Assembly: GCA_025642065.1 (NCBI GenBank)
Contig: JAODUP010000573.1
Coordinates: 505,001 to 569,000, forward strand
From: Paralvinella palmiformis
Lineage: Eukaryota; Annelida; Polychaeta; Terebellida; Alvinellidae
Direction of reading: 5' to 3'
DNA length: 64,000 nt
The position numbers were made by a program, and so were the translations under genes. Under the pieces are notes generated by a model. The model was given only the letters and a program-made list of their open reading frames with translations, was not told where the DNA came from and did no database searches. This document shows, in pieces, positions 1-10,605 of the stretch; within the stretch, counting starts at the first letter, position 1; each line of letters begins with the position of its first letter.

Positions 1-335
1 ACATCAATAATGAGACACGTAAGACTTTAGTTTAAATCTTTATCATTTCTTGGTTGAACTATGGCAATGCATTGTTATATAATATTCTCCCCTCTCTTTC
101 GCTATGGTAAGTGTCGAATTGTGCAGCAGGTTTGGTAACACACACTCTCAAAAGGGAACATTTAATGTTTCAGATCACTGTACAAGATCCTGTTTCACAC
201 ATTTAAAGTACTGAGTGGAACAGCACCAATGTATCTAGGAGATGTGATCCAAAAGTATATACAAGTTAAACTGCTGCGATATCAGTCTCACCTTTTCAGA
301 CTCGCTTATCCTTTCTAAGTTTCCATTCCATATAC
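1..335 (+). mobile_element. Family 1 retrotransposon 3' fragment at window edge
   Basis: AATGAGACACGTAAGACTTT matches the position AATGATGAGACATACAAGAC in the copy at 2950, and GATCACTGTACAAGATCCTG recurs at 19980. Heavily deleted. Confidence 0.8.
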
Positions 336-339
336 TAAT

Positions 340-1540
340 AATATACTACTAATAATAATAACAATAATAATAATAACAAAACTTCTATAGCGCCAATATC
401 CTTGAGTGGCGCATCTAGTATAGGGGTTGGGAAAACTCAGTGAATTCCAAAGAATAGGGACAGCAACTGAAAAGCACGTGGCCCAGCATGAGTTTTAACC
501 CTTGGTACAGACAACAATTGAAAACCAGATGAACGGAGTTCTCTGGGTTTGGGTGCTAAAGAAAGCATGGAAAATAGATATGACGGTTCTCTGGAAGAAA
601 GTGTTTGATAGTCAATAGTGCAGAATTTAAAAATGATGCGAAATTGAACAGGGAGTCAGTGAAGAGATTTCAGAAGTGGGACAGAATGGGAAAATCGAGG
701 AGACGGTGTGACAACCCTGGCTAAGCAGTTCTGACACAATGAAGTTTTAGAATATCCTTAGATGCAATGTTATAAAGAAGAGAGTTGCAGTAATCAAGCC
801 TAGTAATGAGTGCGACTGGAAGAGAAATATAGTGCTGAATACGGCGAAGGTCACGAATATGATAGAATCAAGAGTGACATGTCAGATAAATATGTTTTCT
901 GAAATTAAAATCGCTATCAAATGTAAACCAAGATTACGTACAGCGTCTGATGGTGTGACTAAGGATGTTCGTAGGGAAGAAATGAGTAAGTTTGCTGCGT
1001 TGTTTGGATGTACCTATACTGATGAAATCAGTTTTGTTGGCATTGAGCCTAAGTTTATTGTTTGTCATCCTGACAGAGATATCACTGAGACAGTCACTAA
1101 GTTGTTTAAGGGAAAGATCAGTGTCTGCTGTAGATAACTATATGTATACTTGGGTGTCATCTGCATATAAATGATGGTCTAATTTGTGGCTGTGAATAAG
1201 AGAGCTTAGTGGTGTGTATACAGAGTAAACAATAGTGGTCCAAGAACAGAGCCTTGGAGAACACCGCAACAAAGGCACTGCCTTTGAAAAGGTTTTTTCT
1301 TATTTTTATTGATTGAAACCTATTTATTAAGAATGAGCGGATCCAGGTAAGTGCTGTACGTCATATGCCATACCAATCAGAGAGGCAATCTAGAAGAACA
1401 GAATAATCGATTGTGTCAAATGTTTTGTTGATGAACTTGGCATCGTACGCGGACAATGAGTTTTCCTCAACACCTGTACTAGGTGACGTCATTGAGCTGG
1501 AATCTTGACGAAGATATTGACGCAATAGAAGTTTTATAAT
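340..1540 (-). mobile_element. L2/CR1-like RT fragment (minus)
   Basis: From high to low: FDTIDYSVLLDCLSDWYGI (about 1370-1430), [18 protein letters not shown] (about 1215-1270), HHLYADDTQVYI (about 1140-1175, catalytic D-D intact), then LRLNANKTDFISIGTSKQRS and ITRLDYCNSLLYNIAS (about 740-810). Stops and shifts are scattered. The 3' end at 340-400 is CTATAGAAGTTTTGTTATTA plus an ATT-type tail. Confidence 0.85.
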
Positions 1541-1879
1541 TATTATCATTGTTACTGATTGAAGCCATTCAGAAGGAGGACTGCTTCGTTCCCACCGAAA
1601 TCAGTTAGGACTTGATTGGGAATCCACCTACAAAGCTAGTCAGAATCTGTAGACTGTCTGTCAGGATCGCCAATCAGGATGTAAGACAGTTAGAGCTTCT
1701 TCATGGTATTAGCTACAATAGTGACGTTATTCATTTCAATATTTTTGTAAATATTTTCAGGTATTATTTATTATATTTGTTAATTCAAGTCATTTCATTA
1801 ATTTCTCCATTACATTTTCGTTATCTATTGTGTACTTAGTTAGTCGGTAATACATTTAATTTGATTGTGTATATCAATT

Positions 1880-2492
1880 ACTGTCATATTAGAGTATCGG
1901 CCATTTGTCCCAGCAACAGCAATACATATCCCATATTTTATTACAGTACATTGAGATAATTTATTTTTTCATTTGAGCCTGATACATCCTTTCATCTCTA
2001 AACTTATTGAAAAGGTAATAACAAGGTATATATAAGAACACTTAGAGTACAATCATCTTAATGACATTTATCAGTCTGCTTATCGTAGAGGTCATTCAAT
2101 AGAAACAGTTCTCTTGAAAGTGTACATTGATATTGCTGATGCTCCTGATGAAGGATCCACGACTGCATTAATTATGCTTGATTTATCTGCAGCTTTTGAA
2201 GTAATCGATCATCCAATTAACTGAAACGTTTAGAATTCTCATTTGGAATTAAAGAAAAGGCTCTAATTTCGGTAAATTCGTACCTCACCGACAGAACTCA
2301 TTGTGTTTCTCGGCTGTGACACTATAGAAGGGGGAGCTTTTCATCCAACCAAGCAACTGGCAAAGTTTTCTTCACCGAACTAAATTCTAAATTTACTTAA
2401 AATTAGTCTCCGTAGGATATCTGTAAATTACAGATCATTAAAATGTCTCCCTCATTTGAGGTAGCCAGCCATGTAAAAACTGCCATTTCGAC

Positions 2493-2550
<58 letters not shown>

Positions 2551-3446
2551 CCAAACTAGTTGGTGAAATTATTAAACGGTATAATATTAAATATCATTGT
2601 TATGCTCATGATACACAAGTGTACATGACTTTGAAGTCATGTGATAAATGGGATGATATTTCATCTTCAATTGAAGCTTGTATTGCAGACATAAGTACTT
2701 GAATGAACAGCAACATGCTGAAATTGAATAGGGACAAGACAGAATTAATTATTTTCTCATCCAAGCAACATGTAAATAACACTGAGAATCTTTACATTAA
2801 TGTAGGATCTAGTTATATAAATTATTCCATATCTGTAAGAGATCTAGGGCTTATATTAGATAATACTCTAGGAATGGAGAAGCAGGTGAATTATATATAT
2901 AAGTCCAAATATCAAATACGAAATATAGAACTTATTCGTAAGTACATAAATGATGAGACATACAAGACTTTAGTCCAATCCCTTATTATTTCCCGACTGG
3001 ACTATGGCAATGTATTGTTGTATAATACAGCGAGTGAACAATTAACACCAGATTAATTCCAACTGTACAAAATCCTGTTTCATACATTCAATATATAGAG
3101 TCTAACAGCATCACTATATCTAAGCGATCTGATCGAAAAATATATACCAGTGAGAATGCTCCGATCTGAGCCCTATTGTGTAGTGTACGGAGAGAAATCC
3201 TTCCGAGCATCAGCTCCCAGGCTGTGGAACAGGTTGCCAAACCACATTAAACTCGCAATATTTAGACATATTTATTTATTATAAATCCACTTATTTAAAT
3301 TGGCGTATTTATGATTTTAAACCAGTTTATTATGTATGAAATGTATTTAAGCTATATGAGCTCAGAATATGTTTTAATTATGTTTTAAATGTAAAGCGCC
3401 TTAGCGCAATTAAAGTTGAATAAAACACTATATACAATACTACTAC

Positions 3447-3495
<49 letters not shown>

Positions 3496-3500
3496 ATACA
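1880..3500 (+). mobile_element. CR1/L2-like retrotransposon, family 1, decayed copy
   Basis: FISKLIEKVITRYI, then YQSAYRRGHSIETVLLKVYI and DEGSTTALIMLDLSAAFEVI (about 2070-2210), an internal deletion, a long ATT tract (2493-2549), CYAHDTQVYMTL (about 2600), and a 117-codon open stretch 2703-3056 (MLKLNRDKTELIIFSSKQHV, VRDLGLILDNTLG). The tail has LWNRLPNHIKLA (about 3222) and a 3' ATT microsatellite. The catalytic box reads Y-A-H-D. Confidence 0.9.
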
Positions 3501-4700
3501 GTTTACTCTGCCCTTCATGATGGTTTGTTGAGACTTCTCACCAGTAACATACTTGTTGTACATCGCTTGTTGTGAGGAGGCCAATGTCATGTATGTTCCT
3601 TCTACAGCAGAAACGTCCTTGTGTATAGATTCAATCAGTGTCCATATTGTGGTATGAGTATATCCCACATGGGTACTGAACCTCTAATTCGATGCTTAAC
3701 ACATGTTGTTTGTTCTGGAGCAACCATTAACAGTCGCATCATGTACAATCATCAGGGAAGGTATGTACAGTGAAGGGATACGAACCATGCGGATGTACCC
3801 AATAGTGCCATCACTGTTATGAAGCTGCTTGATGCAACGGAATGATCCTGTTACGTATGTCTGGTTGAGGTTATCCACATGTGACTCAAGCCCCTCCGGA
3901 ATGTCGTCACGAAGATACAACGAATCTTCAGGAACATCGTCGATTAGCAGGAATGCCAGGGCATCCATGATGCCAATGAAGTGTCACACATCCTCGTTTG
4001 GTCGATAGAGCGTAGTCAGACCCAGACTTGGGATCTTTCTCCAGGTAGCTCGCGGCAGATGATAGAGACGTCCATGTGTGTACGTGGTCATCAAGTGTTG
4101 TCTTCACTACGTCGATGGCTGCCTTCTCAAAGTATGTGATGATGGAGTTCGGTTCAGGTTGCTGCCCAAACTCCCCAAACCGATGAATCATCGCAGTGAG
4201 TAGTTTCTGGTATGAGGCCTCAGACTTATCTTTGAGTAAGGCATATACATAGCTCACTGATCCTTCGTCAAGTGGAGCACGTATCACATATAACTGTGTA
4301 AAGATATGAGGAGTCACGTCAAAAGGTCCATCCATCATCCAGATGTCTACTCTGTCATGATGTTGTAGAGATGTGTCTGTACATCCGGCTGCTGTTGTCG
4401 ATGATGTTGTCATAGAAACGCCCCGGGATCATCTTCTCCAGTTGTAATGCACTCATCATCTATGGCCAGGTCAGGAGTTGAAGAAGAGTTCTTGGGATGA
4501 TGTTTCGGCTTCTGGTGACCTTGAGTATCCTTCAGAGCAGCAGTGTCCTTAATACTACACGAACATGTACAGTTGTTGAAAGTGTGGTGTCGGAGATGAG
4601 TTGGATCAATTGAATCGGATCCGTCATATTCACCACAATTTAAGAATCTTTTGTCGGAATATTTGAGAATAAACAAACAAACACACACACATACACATTC
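3490..4700 (-). mobile_element. MULE transposase relic (Phantom-like)
   Basis: From high to low: IWMMDGPFDVTPHIFTQLYV, IRAPLDEGSVSYVYALLKDK (4250-4355), IITYFEKAAIDVVKTTLDDH (about 4095), then DALAFLLIDDVPEDSLYLRD (about 3910) and HDATVNGCSRTNNMC, ending TIWTLIESIHKDVSAVEGTY (about 3600). This follows MULE transposases in order (DGTF.....Q........P.VYALL ... TDFE.A). The second catalytic Asp of T-D-F-E is Tyr here. Frameshifts at about 4020 and 3690. Confidence 0.85.
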
Positions 4701-4728
4701 TCTTACACACACTCACATACGCACACAT

Positions 4729-4774
<46 letters not shown>
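4680..4774. repeat. CA then TA microsatellite
   Basis: A CA-rich tract (about 4680-4740) runs into pure TA (4741-4774). 4775-5239 holds nothing I can support. Confidence 0.92.
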
Positions 4775-4778
<4 letters not shown>

Positions 4779-5239
4779 TTGATGACATCCAAATTTGGTT
4801 GTCAGAAATTGAATAGACAGATTAATGAAACACAGCGCTTAGTATCTGGCAATTCGGACAAACTGCCAATAAACGGTAACTGGGTGGCTTTATCAGATCA
4901 AATTGTAAATACTTAGATACGCAGTCCTCTCTTATCTGTTCAGAGGACAGTATTAATCTCCGACCAATTGATGTCACAACCTTGGGTTATGACACTAAAC
5001 ATACAATCGTCATATGACTTTAGCTAAGATACAGGAATCTTCATTAAATACCTTACTGGATTATCCTAGTTTTCAGACACATTGGTATTCAGTTGCTAAT
5101 CTTATTTATATAGCAATACATTATTATTAAACACTTGAAATGGTTTCTCGGGTCAAAAATGCCTTTAAATTATGGATGTCTTAAGATGTGGCAGCTCGGC
5201 ATGCTGAAGTGACATGTTCGTGCATATTAATACATTTAA

Positions 5240-5640
5240 AATAATAAACTGTATATTTGTTCATAGTCCATTAGGGGTTATTGAACATGCAGCAATCTGT
5301 AATCCTGCTAATTTTAGAGATTTCCGACAATGTAGTGAAGTTAAATATATAATATTTATTTTATTATCGTGTAAGTTTAGATGATTTTGAGTCATACAAA
5401 GTTGAATATTAGCAATACAATATTCTAAATTATTTAAGGAAGAGGAGAAATTTAACTCAATGTCAGGATCCAATGATATATACAGCCGTGTGTCATCAGT
5501 ATACAAGTGATATATAACTTCACATCGTTGTAAAATGATCCCCAAAGGACGTGTACTTATTGTGAAAGTCAAAGGACTAAAAACTAAATACACCAAATAA
5601 TAACTACAGAAAATCAGATAAAATATCTTAAACTTCTAAA
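5240..5640 (-). mobile_element. Non-LTR RT palm fragment (minus), another lineage
   Basis: About 110 open residues: FTISTRPLGIILQ, then YHLYTDDTRLYISLDP with an intact D-D pair, and MTQNHLNLHDNKINIIYL. This is the palm of a CR1/L2-type RT, different from family 1. Confidence 0.83.
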
Positions 5641-5699
5641 GATGACTGAAGCCAATCAAGTACTTTACCTGACAATCAAGTATTTTATCTGACAAACTA

Positions 5700-5880
5700 G
5701 GTCATTCTGATAGCACAGTTGTTAAAGTATTGTAGTGCAACCGTCGAGGCTGTGGGTTCAAATCCAACTCATATCTGTGTTTATCAGATATGTTTATCTA
5801 GTATGTCGCTATTTAGTCATATATCACAGGTATAACCAACACCGAGGCTAAACAGTTCAACTCAATTCAACCTGAAAATG
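5700..5880 (+). repeat. tRNA-derived SINE
   Basis: TTCTGATAGCACAGTTGTTA (A-box region), GTGGGTTCAAATCC (B box), and a tail CTAAACAGTTCAACTCAATT. It matches the copies at 29790-29950 and, inverted, 43000-43130. Confidence 0.78.
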
Positions 5881-6029
5881 TATTTCTTCCTGAAGAAAAC
5901 TATATTTTGGTCAACTCGAAAACTGATTTATAGGCAGGAAGACAAAGCCTCAAACGAAATTTTGTAGCGGCATTGCTTGTTAATAGCAGACATCAATGTG
6001 GAATCAATCATTCATAAGATGGAAAAAAG

Positions 6030-6240
6030 ATGTGGGTGGGTATTTTTTTTATAAATATTTAAGTAGTTTATAATTGCAGCAGAAGCATGATAATTGGCAC
6101 AAAAATTTTCGTTAAATCCAAATAACTGAACATTTGAAAATCTAAGATGGCGGCCACTTTTACCAAGATGGCAGCCAGTTTTGGACTTTTGGACATAACT
6201 TTGCTGAGATTCATTCGATTTGAGTGATATTGGCATCTAT
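6030..6240 (-). repeat. Dispersed repeat with YY1-like motifs, minus copy
   Basis: The inverse of 9420-9715: AAGATGGCGGC at 6144-6154 and AAGATGGCAGC at 6165-6175, with TAAGTAGTTTATAATTGCAG at 6060-6079. Shorter than the other copy. Confidence 0.8.
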
Positions 6241-6369
6241 GTGTATGCTGAAGCCATTAATTCCCCATTGGGGCCTTTTAAATATATAATTATCATATTT
6301 GAAGCTATCTTAACACAATTGTCTATGCACATATAACTAGGGTACAGTAAAGGGCAAAGTGTAAAGATG

Positions 6370-8330
6370 TCTATTGTCTAGGTGGGTTGCAGCAACCGAT
6401 TACATCACATCCACACACTGCAGTGCACTGCATATTCTTGAAGCAGGAACATTGGGCAGTCTTGCACTTTGATTTTGCTGTCACCAGTTCCACGCAGGCA
6501 TCTCGGATAGGGGGGGGGGGGTCTTGTCCAGACTGCTGTTAGAGACGCGGCATCCCTCTTCCAGGGAATGGTTGTAACTAGGGTTGGAAATCTACGTGTT
6601 CTTTGTTTGTTTGCAACCAGTTCTTTGCCTGGTAGTTGGCACGTTGAGCGTGAAGTTCCATGGCATCTCTAGTTGGTGGCAACATCTCTAGACCACTCAT
6701 GGCCTTACCAAACAGCTGCAGTCTGGCAAGGTTGGTTGTTCGCTGTTTCGGTGTGCCACATAGGTGACACACAAACCCTTTAACTGGTGCGAGCTCTCCA
6801 TCATGACCAACTCCGCTGATAAGAAGTGGGTAGTTCTGGAATGTTTTCCAATAGGACCTCTTCCCACGAAGGGCTAAAGTAGTGTCACTGCCTGTCAGTG
6901 CATGGAAGCTGAGTAGATTGTCCCTTACAGGTTGTGTAAGTCGTGTACTGGGTAACATTTCCGCTTCTTAGTTGTCCCAGTGATCATCCACACTTCAACT
7001 ACATATATGAAGTGCAACAGAAGCAGGACTCTACAGATGACCAGTACTCGTTCATATCCTCTGTTCATTTGCTTCACACGCATGCGGGATTAACCTCGTG
7101 TCCGCTTCTTCGTGGTTTCCTGAAAGTTTGGTTTGACCTTTGAATGATGCTGCTTTAGTGCATTATAGAACCCTGTGGTTTCCTCCGCTAGTCGTTCCTT
7201 CCTGTTGAAGTCCAGCAGGATATCAACCATGCTGGTAACCACATTATGAAGTTTGGATTGTCAGAGTGCGCTTGGTCAAACTTTACCTCCTCACTACAAA
7301 GTGCAGCTGACAGCTGGTCGATTGCAATGCAGAGTTTTGCTCTATGGTTGTGCTTCTTCAACACCTGACCCACACTTTGGGTGAACTCTTCAACTGCCAC
7401 ATCATGTTCATGGTCATGTTCAACCAGAATATTGGCCACTTGAGGTGCCAGAGAGTTTCGTACGTAAGAAGGGGGGTCCTCTGACAGCACGGTTGTCGGC
7501 CTTGCCATCCAGCATGGTCTGAGTGGTGTTGGCTACATATATACCTACCTCAGTCCATAGGTCATCTGGTTCAGCACTGTCAGTGTGTTGGCCAATGCTT
7601 TTGGATGCTGTCCACGCCAATTCCTTGCCCGTGCTGTACAGTGGTTGGTCAGCAGTAACGATTGTGTTCTTCTGGCCCATCTGGTTTGAAATCACCATAA
7701 AGCGATTGATCACTGTGGTGAGTGCATCGTCATTTGCTGGTGCCTAGAGAATGGCAGCATTCCTACGGTTGTTACAGGGGCCCAATGACACTGGTGGCTT
7801 CGTTCATTGCTCCCGAGGAAGGAACTGACTTATCCTCATCATGTATACGTGAAACAACCCAGGCCATATCTTTGGCACTCACTTTCTGTCTTTGGTCATC
7901 ACTGTTGATAAACCACTCATGCTCAATCTTCTTGTCACCACCAAAGCAGGGTAGTGGTCTCGGCCCCGATGGCAGAACAGCTAGGTCTAATTGTTGGAAT
8001 ACCCATAAAGCATCTGGCTTCATTTTGTGTCGCAGTATGCCCTTCCCTCCAATATAACATTCTCATGCGGCGAACCCCTCTTCCAGACCATCAGCTGTGT
8101 GCAGTGGAAGCTGTTCTTTACATCCAGGGTTGTTTCCAGAATGTCCACAACAGCAGTAGACCATTCGTTTTCTGACCAGGGTTGCTGGGACATAGATATT
8201 GCCATTCTCAACAAATATTTCAAGAATATTCTGTACTATGGATGTGTCGATTCTACGCACAGATGCCGATTATGTGGTTGGCTGCATGGAAAAAGTCTAA
8301 AAGATCTTCTGAACGAGTAGCTTGGTGTAG
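6370..8330 (-). pseudogene. Relic of a multi-copy family with HEEADT and HALTG-DT motifs
   Basis: Read from 8330 down, broken frames give ILEIFVENGNIYVPATLVRK, MKPDALWVFQQLDLAVLP, CFGGDKKIEHEWFINSDDQR, then NHEEADTRLIPHACEAN (about 7080-7117) and LLSFHALTGSDTTLALRGKR (about 6840-6915). I recall these motifs from uncharacterised, often multi-copy proteins of molluscs and cnidarians. The spacing of acidic residues (EEAD, later G-D) recalls FEN/PIN-like nucleases; that is inference. Stops and frameshifts are frequent, so this copy is dead. Confidence 0.7.
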
Positions 8331-8539
8331 GGAAAGACCTAATCCAACATGCTTGACCTGACCGATGATGCTATATTGGCTAATTGGCATAAAATTAAAA
8401 AAAAAAACATTTTATAACTATTAAGTTGTCTTTATCATGAGCCTTGACCATGAAAATAACTTTTATCTTATTACCATGCATACTGTCAGAGATATTAAAA
8501 AATTAGGTTTGGCGATAATGGCGGTGGGTAATACATGCT

Positions 8540-8635
8540 AATAGTTCCTAACTTTTTAAGATGTTGCTGAAAACGCATTTGTTCTCCAGCTATTTTGATC
8601 TTTAATTTCTTTTTTTCTTTCTTTTTCTTAGTCAG

Positions 8636-8678
<43 letters not shown>

Positions 8679-8840
8679 AATTTAGCTTTATACATATATT
8701 GTTATGAAATAATCGTATTATATTTGTTATATCTTATATGTTTGGGTTTTTCATAAGTTTATGTACAGCGCTTTTGAACAGGCTTGGAGTATGAAAAGAG
8801 CGCTTTATAAGTTTGCTATAATAATAATAATAACAGTGTT
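8540..8840 (+). repeat. CR1/L2-like retrotransposon 3' end
   Basis: LFKMLLKTHLFSSYFDL in frame, then a pyrimidine tract, a TA run (8637-8675), TGTACAGCGCTTTTGAACAG, and GCGCTTTATAAGTTTGC with an ATA tail: the same layout as at 31700-32030. Confidence 0.75.
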
Positions 8841-9400
8841 TGTGATAATCACTGACCTAGAAAACATAGGTATGGACACCATTTTTGTTACAGTATCGTG
8901 CATACTTTTGACAATATTGAATAAAATAGATTTTTCGATAATGGAAGCACTAATTTGCATATAACAATTTTCATGTGTGCGCCATGTGAATATAAATCTA
9001 CCAAAACAACCTTACACTACAACAAATTGATATGTTCACCATTATAACCATAGGAGCGGCAAATGGTACAGTTGGCTTGATACGGGGGCTTTCTTCGATC
9101 ACCTCTTACACTACAGTTGCTAAGTTTCAAATAAAAGATATATTTAGCAATTGAAACATGTATCTATATGGGTATATGTAGAACATACAAAAGATAACTG
9201 ACCCATGGCCTGTGGGTATCGTTGGTGGTAGTTTAAATTGAAAACACTGCGGAGCAGGATGTGTGTCGGTGACGTGTGACCTGACCTACATCTACCCGTA
9301 CACATAATGACCGTCATTTTCAGGATTGTTAGAGCTAAAGTAATAGTATACTGGATATGATTTAGGAAAGCATAACCGGCTTCAGCATACTTGAAAACAT
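8841..9400. other. Intergenic, nothing supported
   Basis: AT-rich with no coding signal; it separates the retrotransposon tail from the next repeat. Confidence 0.6.
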
Positions 9401-9419
9401 ATAACTAACTATACACCAG

Positions 9420-9715
9420 GATGACTCAAGTCGAATGAATATATGCAAATTTATGTAAAAAGGCAAAACATTAGCCACCATTTGGGAAAAAATGGCCACC
9501 ATCTTGGAAAACGTAGCAGCCATCTTGGATTTTCAAATATGTGGTGTTATATATGCAATCACATGGCTTATTTGTGCTATCATAAAGTAACAGAAGTTCG
9601 GTCAAGTTATTTTTCAACATTGTGTTGTATTTTTATCTACATGTTCACATATACATCACACTTATTTGGATTAGAATAATACCTGTGCTGCAATTATAAA
9701 CTACTTAGACAAATA
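9420..9715 (+). repeat. Dispersed repeat with YY1-like motifs, plus copy
   Basis: GCCACCATCTTGG and GCAGCCATCTTGGATTTTCA, and 160 bases on CTGCAATTATAAACTACTTA, all of which recur inverted at 6030-6240. It contains AAGATGGTGGC (9495-9505) and AAGATGGCTGC (9516-9526) on the minus strand. Confidence 0.8.
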
Positions 9716-9719
9716 AACT

Positions 9720-10452
9720 TGTGAAAACTGCATATTTGAAGTGGTTGACTTTTATGACCTTGAAGCTTAATGATTGATCCTAAAGGCCTTTCCATGTTTG
9801 GCTGGTCCATTATTACCTTGATCAATTGACATCATAATATATATATATATATTTCATCCTAGACTGAAGCCCTTTCTATTACCTTAGACAAAAAGTTCAA
9901 TTTGATACAGTTCTTTTATTCACTATAGATCAATGTATTTTTATTAATAAATTTACAAGAGTAACTTTTATAAACTTTGGGAGAACGTCCAGATATATTG
10001 ATTTATTAATGACTAACCAGTTTACTAATTTACTAATGTTTATGACGTATGCGATTGATTGAAAGTTAGCTTGAGTGACACATTAATACAAGAAAGAAAA
10101 TATGTTTTATTATGATTTAGTGTGATATCTCTATTCTATTACGAAATCCAAGAGATTATACAATTTTTCAAAACAAATCCCCCCCCCCCAAAAAAAAACC
10201 AAACATGTTTCTTTGTAGTTTGCATCAGCAAAATATTTTATTGTTGCAATTTTACAACTTAAGAATAACAACAACAGCCACAATATAACAACAAACAACC
10301 TTCTATAACGATATTCTAACTCAAAATACATCATTACACCGTCAACACGAGAACTAAACATCACCAATTAGACAAGTATCATCAAAGCCAAGAAACATTA
10401 TTACAAAATGTAGTTTTTTTGCCAGAATATTTCAATAATGTCACAAGGCTAG

Positions 10453-10488
<36 letters not shown>

Positions 10489-10565
10489 TCAACTTACTGA
10501 TCTCAGTATCAGAACACAGATCGGTTAAGAACAGTATTTAACAAGTCTCACCAGCTAATATTTGT

Positions 10566-10605
<40 letters not shown>

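Noticed and set aside
832..1137. A 101-codon plus-strand open frame
   Set aside because: It lies antisense to a recognisable RT (YADD and QGSVLGP on the minus strand) and has no motif of its own.
5730..5772. Functional tRNA gene
   Set aside because: A and B boxes are present but the cloverleaf stems do not pair and related copies share a tail, so it is a SINE. The same applies to 29800, 43080 and 49200.
7722..8320. Overlapping plus-strand frames
   Set aside because: Shadows of the minus-strand HEEADT-family relic.
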